A DNA stretch of 64,000 nt from positions 1-64,000 of the forward strand of contig MKVQ01000012.1 of the NCBI GenBank assembly GCA_001899635.1, given 5' to 3'. Below, in pieces: positions 8,621 to 16,848 of the stretch; position 1 is the first letter of the stretch, and each line of letters opens with the position of its first letter. Below the pieces are notes generated by a model. That model was given only the letters and a program-made list of their open reading frames with translations. It searched no databases and was not told where the DNA came from. A program made the position numbers and the translations under genes. The DNA is from Myxococcales bacterium 68-20 (lineage in GTDB: Bacteria > Myxococcota_A > Polyangia > Polyangiales > Polyangiaceae).

Positions 8621-9856
8621 TCAGGGTTTGTCGGCGAGGAACGCGTCGACCGCATCGCAGAGACGCTCGATCCCGGCGACGACCCGAGCGGGCGGCACGC
8701 TCGTGTAGCAGAGCCGCGCGAACGACTGGGCGTAGCCACTGCCGAAGGCATCCCCCGGAGCGAGGAGCACGCCGCGATCGACCGCTCGCTCGAGGATCGC
8801 GTAGAGCGCGCGCTCGCGCTCTACGCGACCGCGCTGCTCGATCGCGGGAGCGAAGTCCAGGAAGAGGTAGGTCGCGCCCTCGGCGACGTGAAAGCGGATC
8901 GGCGCTCCGGCGAGCGCGGCGACGGACGCGTCCCGAGCGGCGCGGTAGACGTCACGCGCCGCGGGCGGAAACGCCTCGTCGGCGAGCGCGGCGGCAGCGG
9001 CGCGCTGCATCGCGACGGACACGTTGAACGCAGTGTGCGTCGAGACTCGACGCGCGGCGGTGACCACGGGCTCGGGCGCAGCGACGAACCCGATGCGAAG
9101 CCCGGCGAGGGCATGGCTCTTCGAGAGCGAGTGGAGCGCGATCGTGCGCTCACGCATCCCTGGAAGCGCCGCGATCGTCGGCGCACCGGCACCGTCACCA
9201 CCGAAGACGACGTCGGCGTAGACCTCGTCGGCGAAGACCCAGAGGTCGTGCTCGCGCGCGAACGCGGCGACGCGCTCGATCTGCGCGGGCGTGAGGACCT
9301 TCCCGTCCGGGTTGTTCGGCGAGATGAAGTACACGGCCTTCGTCCGCGGCCCGAGCGCCGTGGCGAGGAGCGCCGCCGGATCGAGCGTCGGGTCCTCGTA
9401 GAGGCGCTGCGTGAACGGCGCCTCGACCGGGACGGCGCCGCACGCGGTGAAGATCCCCGGCGCGAGCGGCCAATACGGCGATGCGACGATGACCTCGTCC
9501 CCCGGATCGAGCACGACACGCGCCGCGCAGAAGAGGGCGTGCGTCCCGCCGTTTCCGACGAGGACCTCGGACCCGGGATCGACCTCTAGCCCGCGGCGCC
9601 CGACGGCACGCGCCATCACCTCGCGGAGCGGTGCAACGCCCGCCGTCGGCCCGTAGCGGTAGAGGGCGACGTCCTCGGGATCGAGGCTTCCGAGCACCCG
9701 CCGCGCGCCCTCGGGCGGCGGCAGGTGCGTGTCGCCGATGTGCAGCGGGATGAGCTCCTCACCCCGCGCAGCGAGCCGATCGATCCGGGCCTGGAGCTCG
9801 GCGAAGACGGCCGGCCGGATCCGCCTCGCGGCATCCGAGAGAGCGCGCGTCGTCAT
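8621..9856 (-). CDS. Class I/II PLP-dependent aminotransferase
   Basis: This 411-residue enzyme has the fold type I aminotransferase signature: FISPNNPDGKVLTP, the pyridoxal-contacting Asp/Tyr in VFADEVYADVVF, and the Schiff-base lysine in SLSKSHALAGLRIGF. The C-terminal Arg region (FARLCYTSVPPAR) is also present. It probably transfers an amino group between an amino acid and a 2-oxo acid (aspartate/aromatic or LL-DAP type). The exact substrate cannot be called. Its ATG lies 13 bp after the stop of the envelope protein ending at 9870, so the two may be co-transcribed, though a functional link is not obvious. Confidence 0.9.
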   Translation of the reverse strand: MTTRALSDAARRIRPAVFAELQARIDRLAARGEELIPLHIGDTHLPPPEGARRVLGSLDPEDVALYRYGPTAGVAPLREVMARAVGRRGLEVDPGSEVLVGNGGTHALFCAARVVLDPGDEVIVASPYWPLAPGIFTACGAVPVEAPFTQRLYEDPTLDPAALLATALGPRTKAVYFISPNNPDGKVLTPAQIERVAAFAREHDLWVFADEVYADVVFGGDGAGAPTIAALPGMRERTIALHSLSKSHALAGLRIGFVAAPEPVVTAARRVSTHTAFNVSVAMQRAAAAALADEAFPPAARDVYRAARDASVAALAGAPIRFHVAEGATYLFLDFAPAIEQRGRVERERALYAILERAVDRGVLLAPGDAFGSGYAQSFARLCYTSVPPARVVAGIERLCDAVDAFLADKP

Positions 9857-9869
9857 CGCGCGAGCGCGA

Positions 9870-11639
9870 TCAGAAGCCGATCTGGCCGCCGATCTCGGGG
9901 CCGACGCTGGGCGCGAACGCGTTGAGGAAGGCGAGGTTGGCGCGGAGGCCGAACATGAACGCGAAGCGCTGGGTCACCGCGTAGCGACCGCCACCACCGA
10001 CGGAGATGAACGCCGGACCGGCAATGTGCCACGCGTCCACGTCCCTCTTCGTGGGCGCCTCGCCCGGGGGCGTCTCGATGACCTGCACCGGGATGCCGGT
10101 CTCGAACTGACCGATGCCGAAACCGCCGAAGACGTACGGCGCGAACCCGGTCTTGAAGAGCGCGTTCTCACCGTGAACGTACGTCGTGCGCAGCTCGAGG
10201 TGCACCGGCACCGCAAAGCGCTTGCCGTCGACCTCTGCCTCCGCGCCCGAGTAGCTGTTGAGAACGAGACCGAGGCGCCCGCCGACCATGACGTTCGGGT
10301 GCACGGCATAGTCGAGCGTGAGCATCAGGCGGACGTTGCCGAGCGCGCCGCCGCCGGTGACCTTGTCGGAGCCGCGATCCTTCGAGAGGACGATCGAATT
10401 GTTCTCGACCGCCTTGGACGGATCGCGCGACGGGTAGTCCGAACCGTCGCTGCGCGTGCAGTAGTAGTTCGAGTCGTTCATCGGCGTCGCCTGCGCGGTG
10501 AGCTTGCAGACGTCGTCGGCGCTCGGAACGAACGTGTAGTCGAGCGCGCCGGAGATACCGATCCAGAGCTTGGGGCCCTTCTTCGGCCCCTCGTACTCGG
10601 CGCACTTGTTGTCGGACGTGCAGCGGTTGCTCTTGCACTCGCTGTCTTCTTCGCAGAACTCGCCGCCGTCTTTGCCGATCGGCTCCTCGACCTTCTTCCC
10701 TCCGCCGGGGCCCGTCGCTGCTTTGCAGCCGGGGAAGCCCGGCGGGCAGTCGCCCGTGTCGGCGCACTGCGTGGGAGGCGACGCGTTCGGCAGGTGCGGG
10801 GGCTCCGCCACCGCCTCGGTCTTGACCGGAACGCGGTACGGCTTGCTGCGATCGCCGCCGGTCGCGACGGGGTCGTTGTTCGCGTCGAAGCCCTGGAGGT
10901 AGTACAGCGTCGTGCCCTGCTGGACGTCGCGGCACGGGAGCAACCCGCCCCAGCCGTTCTCGCCCATCTTGTTGAGCTCGACGGGCTTCCACTCCGCCAT
11001 GCCGAAGCCCTTGTAGCGGGCGATGACGCGAACGAGCTGCTCCTCGCCGGTGTACTCGAGGTACACGGGGATCGGCGTCCGGACCTGCTGCTCGGCAGCC
11101 GGCGTGTGCACGAAGTCGCCTTCAGGCTGACCAGCGACCGGAGCCGGACCCGGGGTCGGGGCCGGGCCCGCACCACCGCCGTTGCTCGGGGCTGCGGCGC
11201 CGCCCGAGGCCTTCTTCTTCGCCTCGGCGAATGCCTGCTCGAGGTCCTTGGTCTTGATGTCCGGATCGAGCGCGACGGTCGGATCGAGCTTGATCGCCTC
11301 GACGAAGTTGGCGAGGCCCTTGTCCTTGTCGATCGCGCCGCCGATCTGCACGACGCCGAGGTCACGCTTCAGGCGGGAGCGGAGCTGCGCGGAGCACTTA
11401 TCCGTCCCGCACTGGGCGAGCGCCTTTTCGAGCTTCTCCGCCGCCTTCGCGAAGTCGGTCATGAGGTAGTCCTCCTCCATGGCCTTCTTCTGAAGTGCCT
11501 TGGCGGGACCCTCAGCTTTGCCCTGCGCACGGGCGTCGGGCGCCGTGGAGATGATCGCAAGACCGGCAGCGAGCGAGACGGCGATGGCGATGAACGAGCG
11601 CAACGTCGACGCTTTGAAGGAGCTCACAGTTCGGTCCAT
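9870..11639 (-). CDS. Secreted outer-membrane beta-barrel protein with Cys-rich segment
   Basis: This 589-residue protein starts with a Sec signal ending near TAPDARAQG. A roughly 100-residue helical TPR-like section follows, with periodic Ala/Leu and a CGTDKC pair, then a Pro/Gly linker. Next come a beta-rich domain around QVRTPIPVYLEYTGEEQL, and a Cys-rich section with two short clusters (CADTGDCPPGFPGC and CEEDSECKSNRC) like Myxococcota surface proteins. The last roughly 200 residues alternate in the way of an outer-membrane barrel and end in GGQIGF with a terminal Phe, fitting BAM recognition. The open frame begins at 11831, but the signal peptide fixes the start at 11639. Function is unknown; a surface or porin role is inferred. 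Confidence 0.78.
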   Translation of the reverse strand: MDRTVSSFKASTLRSFIAIAVSLAAGLAIISTAPDARAQGKAEGPAKALQKKAMEEDYLMTDFAKAAEKLEKALAQCGTDKCSAQLRSRLKRDLGVVQIGGAIDKDKGLANFVEAIKLDPTVALDPDIKTKDLEQAFAEAKKKASGGAAAPSNGGGAGPAPTPGPAPVAGQPEGDFVHTPAAEQQVRTPIPVYLEYTGEEQLVRVIARYKGFGMAEWKPVELNKMGENGWGGLLPCRDVQQGTTLYYLQGFDANNDPVATGGDRSKPYRVPVKTEAVAEPPHLPNASPPTQCADTGDCPPGFPGCKAATGPGGGKKVEEPIGKDGGEFCEEDSECKSNRCTSDNKCAEYEGPKKGPKLWIGISGALDYTFVPSADDVCKLTAQATPMNDSNYYCTRSDGSDYPSRDPSKAVENNSIVLSKDRGSDKVTGGGALGNVRLMLTLDYAVHPNVMVGGRLGLVLNSYSGAEAEVDGKRFAVPVHLELRTTYVHGENALFKTGFAPYVFGGFGIGQFETGIPVQVIETPPGEAPTKRDVDAWHIAGPAFISVGGGGRYAVTQRFAFMFGLRANLAFLNAFAPSVGPEIGGQIGF

Positions 11640-11873
11640 TACACCGGTTTCCGATTTTTGGGGTTCAGAAAGCGTGTCCCGGATCAAGAGCTGCCCGTCA
11701 CGGTAACGTCTCGATCCTCTCCTCGCGTCTCGTCCCGCCTCGACGACTCGGCTTTCACGCGAGGAACAGCGATATCCGTCGCGCCGCGTCACCGGTCGAG
11801 CTCGTGCGTTCGTGCGTCCGGGTCTTCGCACGTGCGGAGACCCGACGCGCCCTCGCCACTCGCCCGCCCGCGG

Positions 11874-12974
11874 CTACTGGCCGTTGCCCTCGGTCCGGAT
11901 GAACTGGACGCGGCGGTTCAACGCCTTGTTCGAGGCGCTGTTGTTCGGCACGAGCGGCTGGGTCATGCCGTAGCCCTTCGAGACGAGACGCGCGTCCGGA
12001 ATGCCCTTCTTCACCAGGTAAGCCTTCACCGAGTCGGCGCGCTGCTGGGAGAGCTTCTGGTTGTGGGCGGCTGCGCCGACGTTGTCGGTGTGGCCCTGGA
12101 CCTCGATCGTGATCTTCGGGTTCGCCGCGAGGACGTCGTAGACGGCGTCCAGGATCGGAAAGCTCACCGCCTTGATCGTGGCCTTGTTCGTGTCGAACTG
12201 GATCTGCTGCGTGATCCGGATCTCCCGCGCGGTCACGACCACGAGGCTCGGGCACCCCGGCCGCTCTCCGCTCGGCTGCCCCGGCGTGTTGGGGCACAGG
12301 TCGTCGACGTCCTTGACCGTGTCGTTGTCGTTGTCCTCGTCGGGACAGCCGTCGTCGTCCTGGAAGCCGTCCGGATCTTCCGGGTCGTTCGGACACTTGT
12401 CCTTGTCGTCGGGGATGCCGTCCGCGTCGTTGTCGGGATCGGGGCAGCCGTCGTCGTCGAGGTAGCCGTCCTTGTCCTCCGGCTCGAGCGGGCACGCGTC
12501 GCGCGAGTCGGGGATCCCGTCGCCGTCGGTGTCGGGATCGTCGGGGCAGCCGTCGAGGTCCTCGTAGCCGTTGTACGTCTCGCGCTGATCGGGGCACGAG
12601 TCGAACGTGTCGAGGATGCCGTCGCCGTCGCGATCGCCTTCACGGGGCGGCAGGGGAGCCTCGCTGGCGCACTTGTCCGCGGGGCTGTTAGCGAGCGCGG
12701 CCTGCGCATTGGGCTCGGCGACCTCGAGGTGGCTCTGCGCTCCCGAGAGGTTTCCCTGATCGAGCCGGACCTGGGCGAAGAGGATGTGAGACTTCGCGAG
12801 CGCGAGCTCGCGCGGCGCGCAACGCATGGCGCCGTTCGCCTCGGCCTTCTTCACGATCGCCTCGAGGCCGTCGATGCGACCGCGCGTGACGGGCCCCGCA
12901 GCACACGCCGAGCCCACGATCAGCGCAACGACACCGCTGGCGAGCACGCGCGCTCGGGGCGACACCCCTCGCAT
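11874..12974 (-). CDS. OmpA-family protein with thrombospondin type 3 repeats
   Basis: This 366-residue protein has a signal peptide with a possible lipobox (VGSACAAG). An N-terminal DUF4398-like helical part (LALAKSHILFAQVRLDQGN) is followed by a block of Asp-rich thrombospondin type 3 repeats, for example DTDGDGIPDSRDACP and DNDADGIPDDKDKCP. Each repeat should bind Ca2+. The C-terminal OmpA domain carries IQFDTNKATI, the peptidoglycan-binding GHTDNVG and a final NRRVQFI. It should tether the outer membrane to the cell wall. It follows the small DUF4398-like lipoprotein gene after 41 bp; that protein shares its N-terminal type, so the two probably act together. Confidence 0.9.
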   Translation of the reverse strand: MRGVSPRARVLASGVVALIVGSACAAGPVTRGRIDGLEAIVKKAEANGAMRCAPRELALAKSHILFAQVRLDQGNLSGAQSHLEVAEPNAQAALANSPADKCASEAPLPPREGDRDGDGILDTFDSCPDQRETYNGYEDLDGCPDDPDTDGDGIPDSRDACPLEPEDKDGYLDDDGCPDPDNDADGIPDDKDKCPNDPEDPDGFQDDDGCPDEDNDNDTVKDVDDLCPNTPGQPSGERPGCPSLVVVTAREIRITQQIQFDTNKATIKAVSFPILDAVYDVLAANPKITIEVQGHTDNVGAAAHNQKLSQQRADSVKAYLVKKGIPDARLVSKGYGMTQPLVPNNSASNKALNRRVQFIRTEGNGQ

Positions 12975-13015
12975 CGTCGCGTTTGCGCGAGGCGCTGGGC
13001 CGTCCGCCCGGGGCC

Positions 13016-13321
13016 TCACTTCGCGCCCTCGCCTCGCTTCGAGGCCTGGATCAGATCGATCGCCTTCTGCGCGTAGGTTTCGGCGGTCTCCGCGTACGTC
13101 GCGGCATCGCCGTAGCTCGCCTCCGACGCGTGGTGCTGCGCTTCGCGGAGGTGCTCCCTCGCGTAGTAATACTCGTACGGAGCGGCGGACTCGGCCCCCA
13201 TCGCGCGAGCCTGCTCGAGACGAGCCTGAGCCGCGTTCACGGAGACCGCGTAATACACGCCTCCGCACCCCGCCTGCATCAACCCAACGCAGACCATCGC
13301 CGCCAGCAGATAGCCCCGCAT
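13016..13321 (-). CDS. DUF4398-like lipoprotein
   Basis: This small lipoprotein of about 101 residues has the signal MRGYLLAAMVCVGLMQAGC, giving a lipidated cysteine. The rest is one predicted helical hairpin with Ala/Glu/Tyr periodicity (AREHLREAQHHASEASYGDA, then AETAETYAQKAIDLI). This resembles the DUF4398 domain often found before OmpA-like proteins. An ATG at 13360 is also in frame, but the signal fits 13321 better. It is the first gene of a likely two-gene operon with the OmpA protein downstream. A periplasmic structural role is inferred. Confidence 0.75.
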   Translation of the reverse strand: MRGYLLAAMVCVGLMQAGCGGVYYAVSVNAAQARLEQARAMGAESAAPYEYYYAREHLREAQHHASEASYGDAATYAETAETYAQKAIDLIQASKRGEGAK

Positions 13322-13394
13322 CGACGCTACGAGACGTACCAGCGCCGTGCACACCGACACAAGGACAAACCTTGTGCTTGTGTCACTTCAATGC

Positions 13395-13463
13395 GGGCCG
13401 AACGGCCCACCTCTGCGGGTGGTTGGGGCAACGACTGCGGGTGGTTGGGCCGCACGCCCGAGT
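13395..13463. repeat. Dispersed hairpin repeat, two-core copy
   Basis: The left hairpin is GGGCCG-AA-CGGCCC (13395-13408). It is followed by ACCTCTGCGGGTGGTTGGGG, a second core 22 bp further on, and a right end GGGC-CGCAC-GCCC with GAGTTGG. It lies directly after the lexA stop codon, between lexA and the divergently placed DUF4398 lipoprotein promoter. It is the same element as the 7.3-kb array but with only two units. Confidence 0.9.
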
Positions 13464-13466
13464 TGG

Positions 13467-14150
13467 TCAGAGGCGGCGGAAGACGCCGACCACGACCCCG
13501 AGCAGCATCGTCGGCTTGAAATCGACCGCGCGAACAAGGATCGGCGCCATGGCCTTGTTGGCCGGCTGGAAGCGCACGTAGTCCTTCTCGGGGTAGTAGT
13601 ACTTGACCGTCGCCTCGTCGCCGATGAGCGCGACGACGATGTCTCCGCGGTTCGCCGTGAGCTGCTTGCGGACGAAGATGTAGTCGCCGTTGAGGATGCC
13701 GGCCTCGATCATCGAGTCGCCGTGGACGCGCAGCCCGAACACCTCGCGGCCGCCCTTCAGCAGACCGCGGTCGACACGCACGGTGTCGATGACGTGCTCC
13801 TCGGCAAAGAGCGGGAGCCCGGCGGCGACCCGACCGAGGACCTGGACATCGATCACGTCCTCGTCGTCGCTCAGCGGAGGGAGGCCGGTGATCGCGCTGC
13901 CGTTCGTCGCTTCTGCGGGATCGGCGTTACTGTTCGCGTGTGCGGTGGGACGGAGCGCGCGCGACTTCATGTCCTCGCGCGTGAGGTAGCCTTTGCGCTC
14001 GAGTGCACGCAGGTGATCGTTGACGCCGTTCGTCGAACGGATGCCCATCCGAGCGCCAATCTCGCGCAGCGTCGGCGGGTAGCCACGATCGGCGATCGAC
14101 TGGCGGATGAAGTCGAGCACCATCTGTTGACGTTGCGTGAGTCCTTGCAC
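13467..14150 (-). CDS. lexA: LexA repressor, SOS response
   Basis: This LexA of about 227 residues has an N-terminal winged helix (LTQRQQMVLDFI, PPTLREIGARMGIRSTNGV) followed by a linker. The autocleavage site Ala-Gly is in VLGRVAAGLPLF. The catalytic Ser is in VHGDSMIEAGI and the catalytic Lys is in GDEATVKYYY. RecA filaments on damaged DNA would trigger self-cleavage and derepress SOS genes. The frame is open to 14261, but family alignment puts the start at the GTG giving VQGLTQRQQ. That GTG sits 2 bp after a perfect inverted-repeat operator and has no ribosome binding site, so the message may be leaderless or start further up. Confidence 0.93.
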   Translation of the reverse strand: MQGLTQRQQMVLDFIRQSIADRGYPPTLREIGARMGIRSTNGVNDHLRALERKGYLTREDMKSRALRPTAHANSNADPAEATNGSAITGLPPLSDDEDVIDVQVLGRVAAGLPLFAEEHVIDTVRVDRGLLKGGREVFGLRVHGDSMIEAGILNGDYIFVRKQLTANRGDIVVALIGDEATVKYYYPEKDYVRFQPANKAMAPILVRAVDFKPTMLLGVVVGVFRRL

Positions 14151-14152
14151 GT

Positions 14153-14170
14153 TGTTCAGCGTACTGAACA
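14153..14170. promoter_or_regulatory. LexA operator (TGTTCAG-n4-CTGAACA)
   Basis: This is a perfect 18-bp inverted repeat, TGTTCAG CGTA CTGAACA, ending 2 bp before the lexA GTG. GTTCAG half-sites are known from LexA boxes of Myxococcus and related groups. The position next to lexA supports autorepression. A weaker palindrome, GTGTTGAACAC, lies at 14226-14236. Confidence 0.8.
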
Positions 14171-14450
14171 CGCGTACCCTCGTCAAGGAACCGGCCTCGA
14201 TTCCTATTTCAGTTGTACTTACGCAGTGTTGAACACGGCCCCATCCGCAGGTTTTCAACACCCGTCGAGGCGCATTTTCGGGTGCTCGAGAGCCCGCCTC
14301 TCCGGGTGCGCGAGTCCCCCAGCTGCACGCGCAATCGATCGCCCTCGGACGCGTCGATCTCGCGCCGCTGAGCCCTCGAGCCCTCAGCCGATCGGGAGCC
14401 GCGGAGACGAGCGCAACTCGAGTGGAAGCGGCCGGCGGATCGACCTCGGA
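14171..14450. other. Intergenic stretch upstream of lexA
   Basis: About 280 bp with no gene I can support. It contains the weak palindrome at 14226-14236 and should hold the lexA promoter. No terminator with a T-run is evident for the cytochrome gene ending at 14451. Confidence 0.4.
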
Positions 14451-15206
14451 TCACTTCCAGCGGGTGGTCAGGATCTTCCCCTCGAACGGATCCCCGTGGC
14501 AGGTCTCGCACCCGTGGTCCTTGCGGTCCGCTCGCTTCAGCTTGTCGACGTAGTTCTCCTGCATCCACTCGCCGAGGGCCACGGGGTCGTGCCGGTCGAG
14601 AAGCTGCGCGCGTCCGCCGTGACAGCTGTCGCAGTAGATCACGCCGCTCTCGCCTCCTGCGCCTCGTGAGCCCTCGAGCGCGAGCGCGCGGGTGAAGTCG
14701 TTCCACATACGGGTTGCGATCTTCTTCTTCGCGGTCGGCGCCCGGAAATCCTTCTCGTGACAGTGGCTGCACTGGACGCCGAGGGCCTTCGTGAACGTGT
14801 TCATCACGTCACGGAGCGTCTTGGCGTCGAGCTTGTCGAGGGGCGGGAGCGCGGCGGGGTCGAGGCCGATCTCGCGGAGCTTCCCCTCCATCGCCGACGG
14901 CGCGATCGGCTTCATCGGCCCGACGAATGGAGGATGAGGCGACGGAGGTGTCGGCGAGGTCGCGGTCGTACCGGGACCGGCCGGCGGCGCGGACGTCGGG
15001 CTCGTGCTCGGCAGCGGCGCTGTCGCGCTCGGCGCGGTGCCGGTCGCCGGCGTCCGGGGTCCCGGACCGGTGGCCTGCGCGCCCTCGCCGGGTCCACACG
15101 CGCCGATCGTCGCCGCGACCACAAGCGCAGCGACGAGCGCGGTCGCAGAAGACATCGAGAGCGGAAGCGACGAGCGCCCCCGCCGCGTCACGAAGCGGGG
15201 AGCCAT
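14451..15206 (-). CDS. Triheme c-type cytochrome lipoprotein
   Basis: This 251-residue protein has a lipoprotein signal (AALVVAATIGACG) and a Pro/Thr/Ala-rich spacer. It then carries three CxxCH heme-binding motifs: CSHCH, CDSCH and CETCH. The layout near DVMNTFTKALGVQCSHCH resembles the photosynthetic reaction-centre cytochrome c-like family found in non-phototrophs. It should carry electrons in the periplasm. Its ATG overlaps the stop of the cyclic-nucleotide-binding gene in the sequence TGATG, so translation is coupled and the start at 15206 is preferred over the internal ATG at 15155. The partner oxidase or reductase is not in this window. Confidence 0.85.
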   Translation of the reverse strand: MAPRFVTRRGRSSLPLSMSSATALVAALVVAATIGACGPGEGAQATGPGPRTPATGTAPSATAPLPSTSPTSAPPAGPGTTATSPTPPSPHPPFVGPMKPIAPSAMEGKLREIGLDPAALPPLDKLDAKTLRDVMNTFTKALGVQCSHCHEKDFRAPTAKKKIATRMWNDFTRALALEGSRGAGGESGVIYCDSCHGGRAQLLDRHDPVALGEWMQENYVDKLKRADRKDHGCETCHGDPFEGKILTTRWK

Positions 15207-15730
15207 CAGAAACGGCCGCTCGTGGAGAGGAAGGTCAGCTTGTCGTTCGTCTCGCGGAGCCGCGTCGCCAGCATGCGGACGCAGCTCCAGAGGACCTCGT
15301 ACGCGAGGTCCTTGTGCAAAAAGAGGAGATCGTCGAACGCGTCCTTCGTGATGACGAGCAAGCGACAGCGCTCGTGGGCGAGCGCACCCGCCGAACGCGG
15401 CGACTCGTCGAGGAGCGCCATCTCACCGAAGACTTCGCCCGGTCCGAGCACGGCGAGGGCTTCCTCACCCATGCCCCCGACCTCACGCGAGATGCGGACC
15501 TTGCCCTCGAGGATGATGTAGAGCTTGTCGCCCGGGTCGCCGTATTGGAAGAGGCGGGTGCCATAGGCGTGCGCCTCTTCCGTCGTGACGTTCGCGATCA
15601 TCGCGAGCGCTTCGGGCGTCAGGCCGTCGAAGAACGGCACCTTCGCGAGCTGCGCTTCGCGCTCCGCGCTCGGCGCGTTACCGCGCGTGCTCTGCTCCTG
15701 AACGGCCGGAGCGGCCGAGTCGTTCGACAC
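15206..15730 (-). CDS. Cyclic-nucleotide-binding domain protein
   Basis: This protein of about 174 residues has one CRP/FNR-type cyclic nucleotide-binding domain covering most of its length: VPFFDGLTPEAL, then DPGDKLYIILEGKVRIS and the phosphate-binding cassette GEVFGEMALLDESPRSA. No C-terminal winged helix is seen, so it is not a DNA-binding CRP. It is probably a small stand-alone cAMP/cGMP sensor. The GTG at 15730 gives a normal N-terminus; the frame upstream runs into trxB and is Arg-rich. It lies between trxB (44 bp upstream) and the coupled cytochrome gene, in an apparent redox-related operon. Confidence 0.85.
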   Translation of the reverse strand: MSNDSAAPAVQEQSTRGNAPSAEREAQLAKVPFFDGLTPEALAMIANVTTEEAHAYGTRLFQYGDPGDKLYIILEGKVRISREVGGMGEEALAVLGPGEVFGEMALLDESPRSAGALAHERCRLLVITKDAFDDLLFLHKDLAYEVLWSCVRMLATRLRETNDKLTFLSTSGRF

Positions 15731-15773
15731 GGCCGGAGCGTATCCCCCCGAGGATGCGGCCGTCCAGAAGCGA

Positions 15774-16736
15774 TCAGTGCGACGAGTTCGCCGCGAGCCA
15801 GCGCTCTGCCTCGAGCGCGGCCATACAGCCACTTCCGGCAGCGGTCACGGCCTGGCGGTAGACGAAGTCCTGGACGTCTCCGGCGGCGAAGACGCCGCTC
15901 ACGGAGGTCTGGGCCGTGCCCGGCTTGGTCTTGATGTAGCCGTTGTCGTGGAGCTCGAGCCAGTCCTTGAAGAGGTCGGTGTTCGGGGTGTGCCCGATCG
16001 CGACGAAGAAGCCGGTCACGTCGACGACCATCTGCTCGTTCGTCTTGTTGTTCCGGACGCGGACGCCCGTGACCTCGCCCTTCGACACATCGAGGATCTC
16101 GTCGACCTCGGTGTTGTAGAGGATCTCGATCTTCGGGTTCTTGAAGACGCGATCCTGCATCGCCTTGCTCGCGCGGAACTCCTCGCGGCGGTGGACGAGC
16201 GTGACCTTCGAGCAGAGGCCCGACAGGTACATCGCCTCCTCCATCGCGGTATCGCCGCCGCCGATGACCATGACCGGCTGCTTACGGAAGAACGCGCCGT
16301 CACACACGGCGCAAGCGCTGACGCCCTTGCCCTGGAGCGCGGTCTCGCTCGGGATACCGAGCCACTTGGCCTGCGCGCCCGTCGCGATGATGACGGTCTC
16401 CGCGGTCCACTCCTTGTTGTCGTCGCCTGCCCAGACCTTGAAGGCGCCCTTCGTCGAGAAGTCGACCTTGTTCACGTCCTCGGTGCGGATCTCGACGCCC
16501 TGGTGGACGCCCTGATCGCGGAAATTCTTCATCAGCGTCGGACCGGCGATCTTCTCGGGGAAGCCGGGGTAGTTCTCGACGTCGTTCGTGATCATCAGCT
16601 GGCCGCCGGGGATGCCGCCGCGAACGAGCCCTTCGAACATGAGGGGCTTGAGATTCGCGCGGGCTGCGTAGATGCCCGCCGTGTGGCCGGCAGGACCGGA
16701 GCCGATGATGATGACCTTACGAGGCGCTTCGCTCAT
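15774..16736 (-). CDS. trxB: Thioredoxin reductase
   Basis: This 320-residue flavoprotein has the FAD-binding motif IIIGSGPAGHTAGIYAARA, the redox-active disulfide CAVC, the NADPH-binding motif VIGGGDTAMEEA and the C-terminal FAD motif GVFAAGDVQD. Length and motif order are those of low-molecular-weight bacterial thioredoxin reductase, which uses NADPH to reduce thioredoxin in the cytoplasm. The ATG at 16736 gives MSEAPRKVIII. It heads a likely operon with the cyclic-nucleotide-binding protein and the triheme cytochrome. Confidence 0.96.
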   Translation of the reverse strand: MSEAPRKVIIIGSGPAGHTAGIYAARANLKPLMFEGLVRGGIPGGQLMITNDVENYPGFPEKIAGPTLMKNFRDQGVHQGVEIRTEDVNKVDFSTKGAFKVWAGDDNKEWTAETVIIATGAQAKWLGIPSETALQGKGVSACAVCDGAFFRKQPVMVIGGGDTAMEEAMYLSGLCSKVTLVHRREEFRASKAMQDRVFKNPKIEILYNTEVDEILDVSKGEVTGVRVRNNKTNEQMVVDVTGFFVAIGHTPNTDLFKDWLELHDNGYIKTKPGTAQTSVSGVFAAGDVQDFVYRQAVTAAGSGCMAALEAERWLAANSSH

Positions 16737-16848
16737 GGCGACGAAGCATAACACCAAGAGATATGGTCGCTATGCCCTCGCGCCTCTCGCACACGCTCTT
16801 CTTCGCCGACGGGACGAGCCTCTCGCGCGCCCCAACGCGACGCGCCGC

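Noticed and set aside
9729-13076. 1115-codon open frame on the plus strand opposite several genes
   Set aside because: It runs antisense through an aminotransferase, two envelope proteins and a DUF4398-like lipoprotein that all have clear domains. It is Arg/Val/Asp-rich with no recognisable motif, a typical GC-bias shadow.
14226-14236. Second LexA operator (GTGTTGAACAC)
   Set aside because: It is a short palindrome with a different centre and no GTTCAG half-site; it may be chance.
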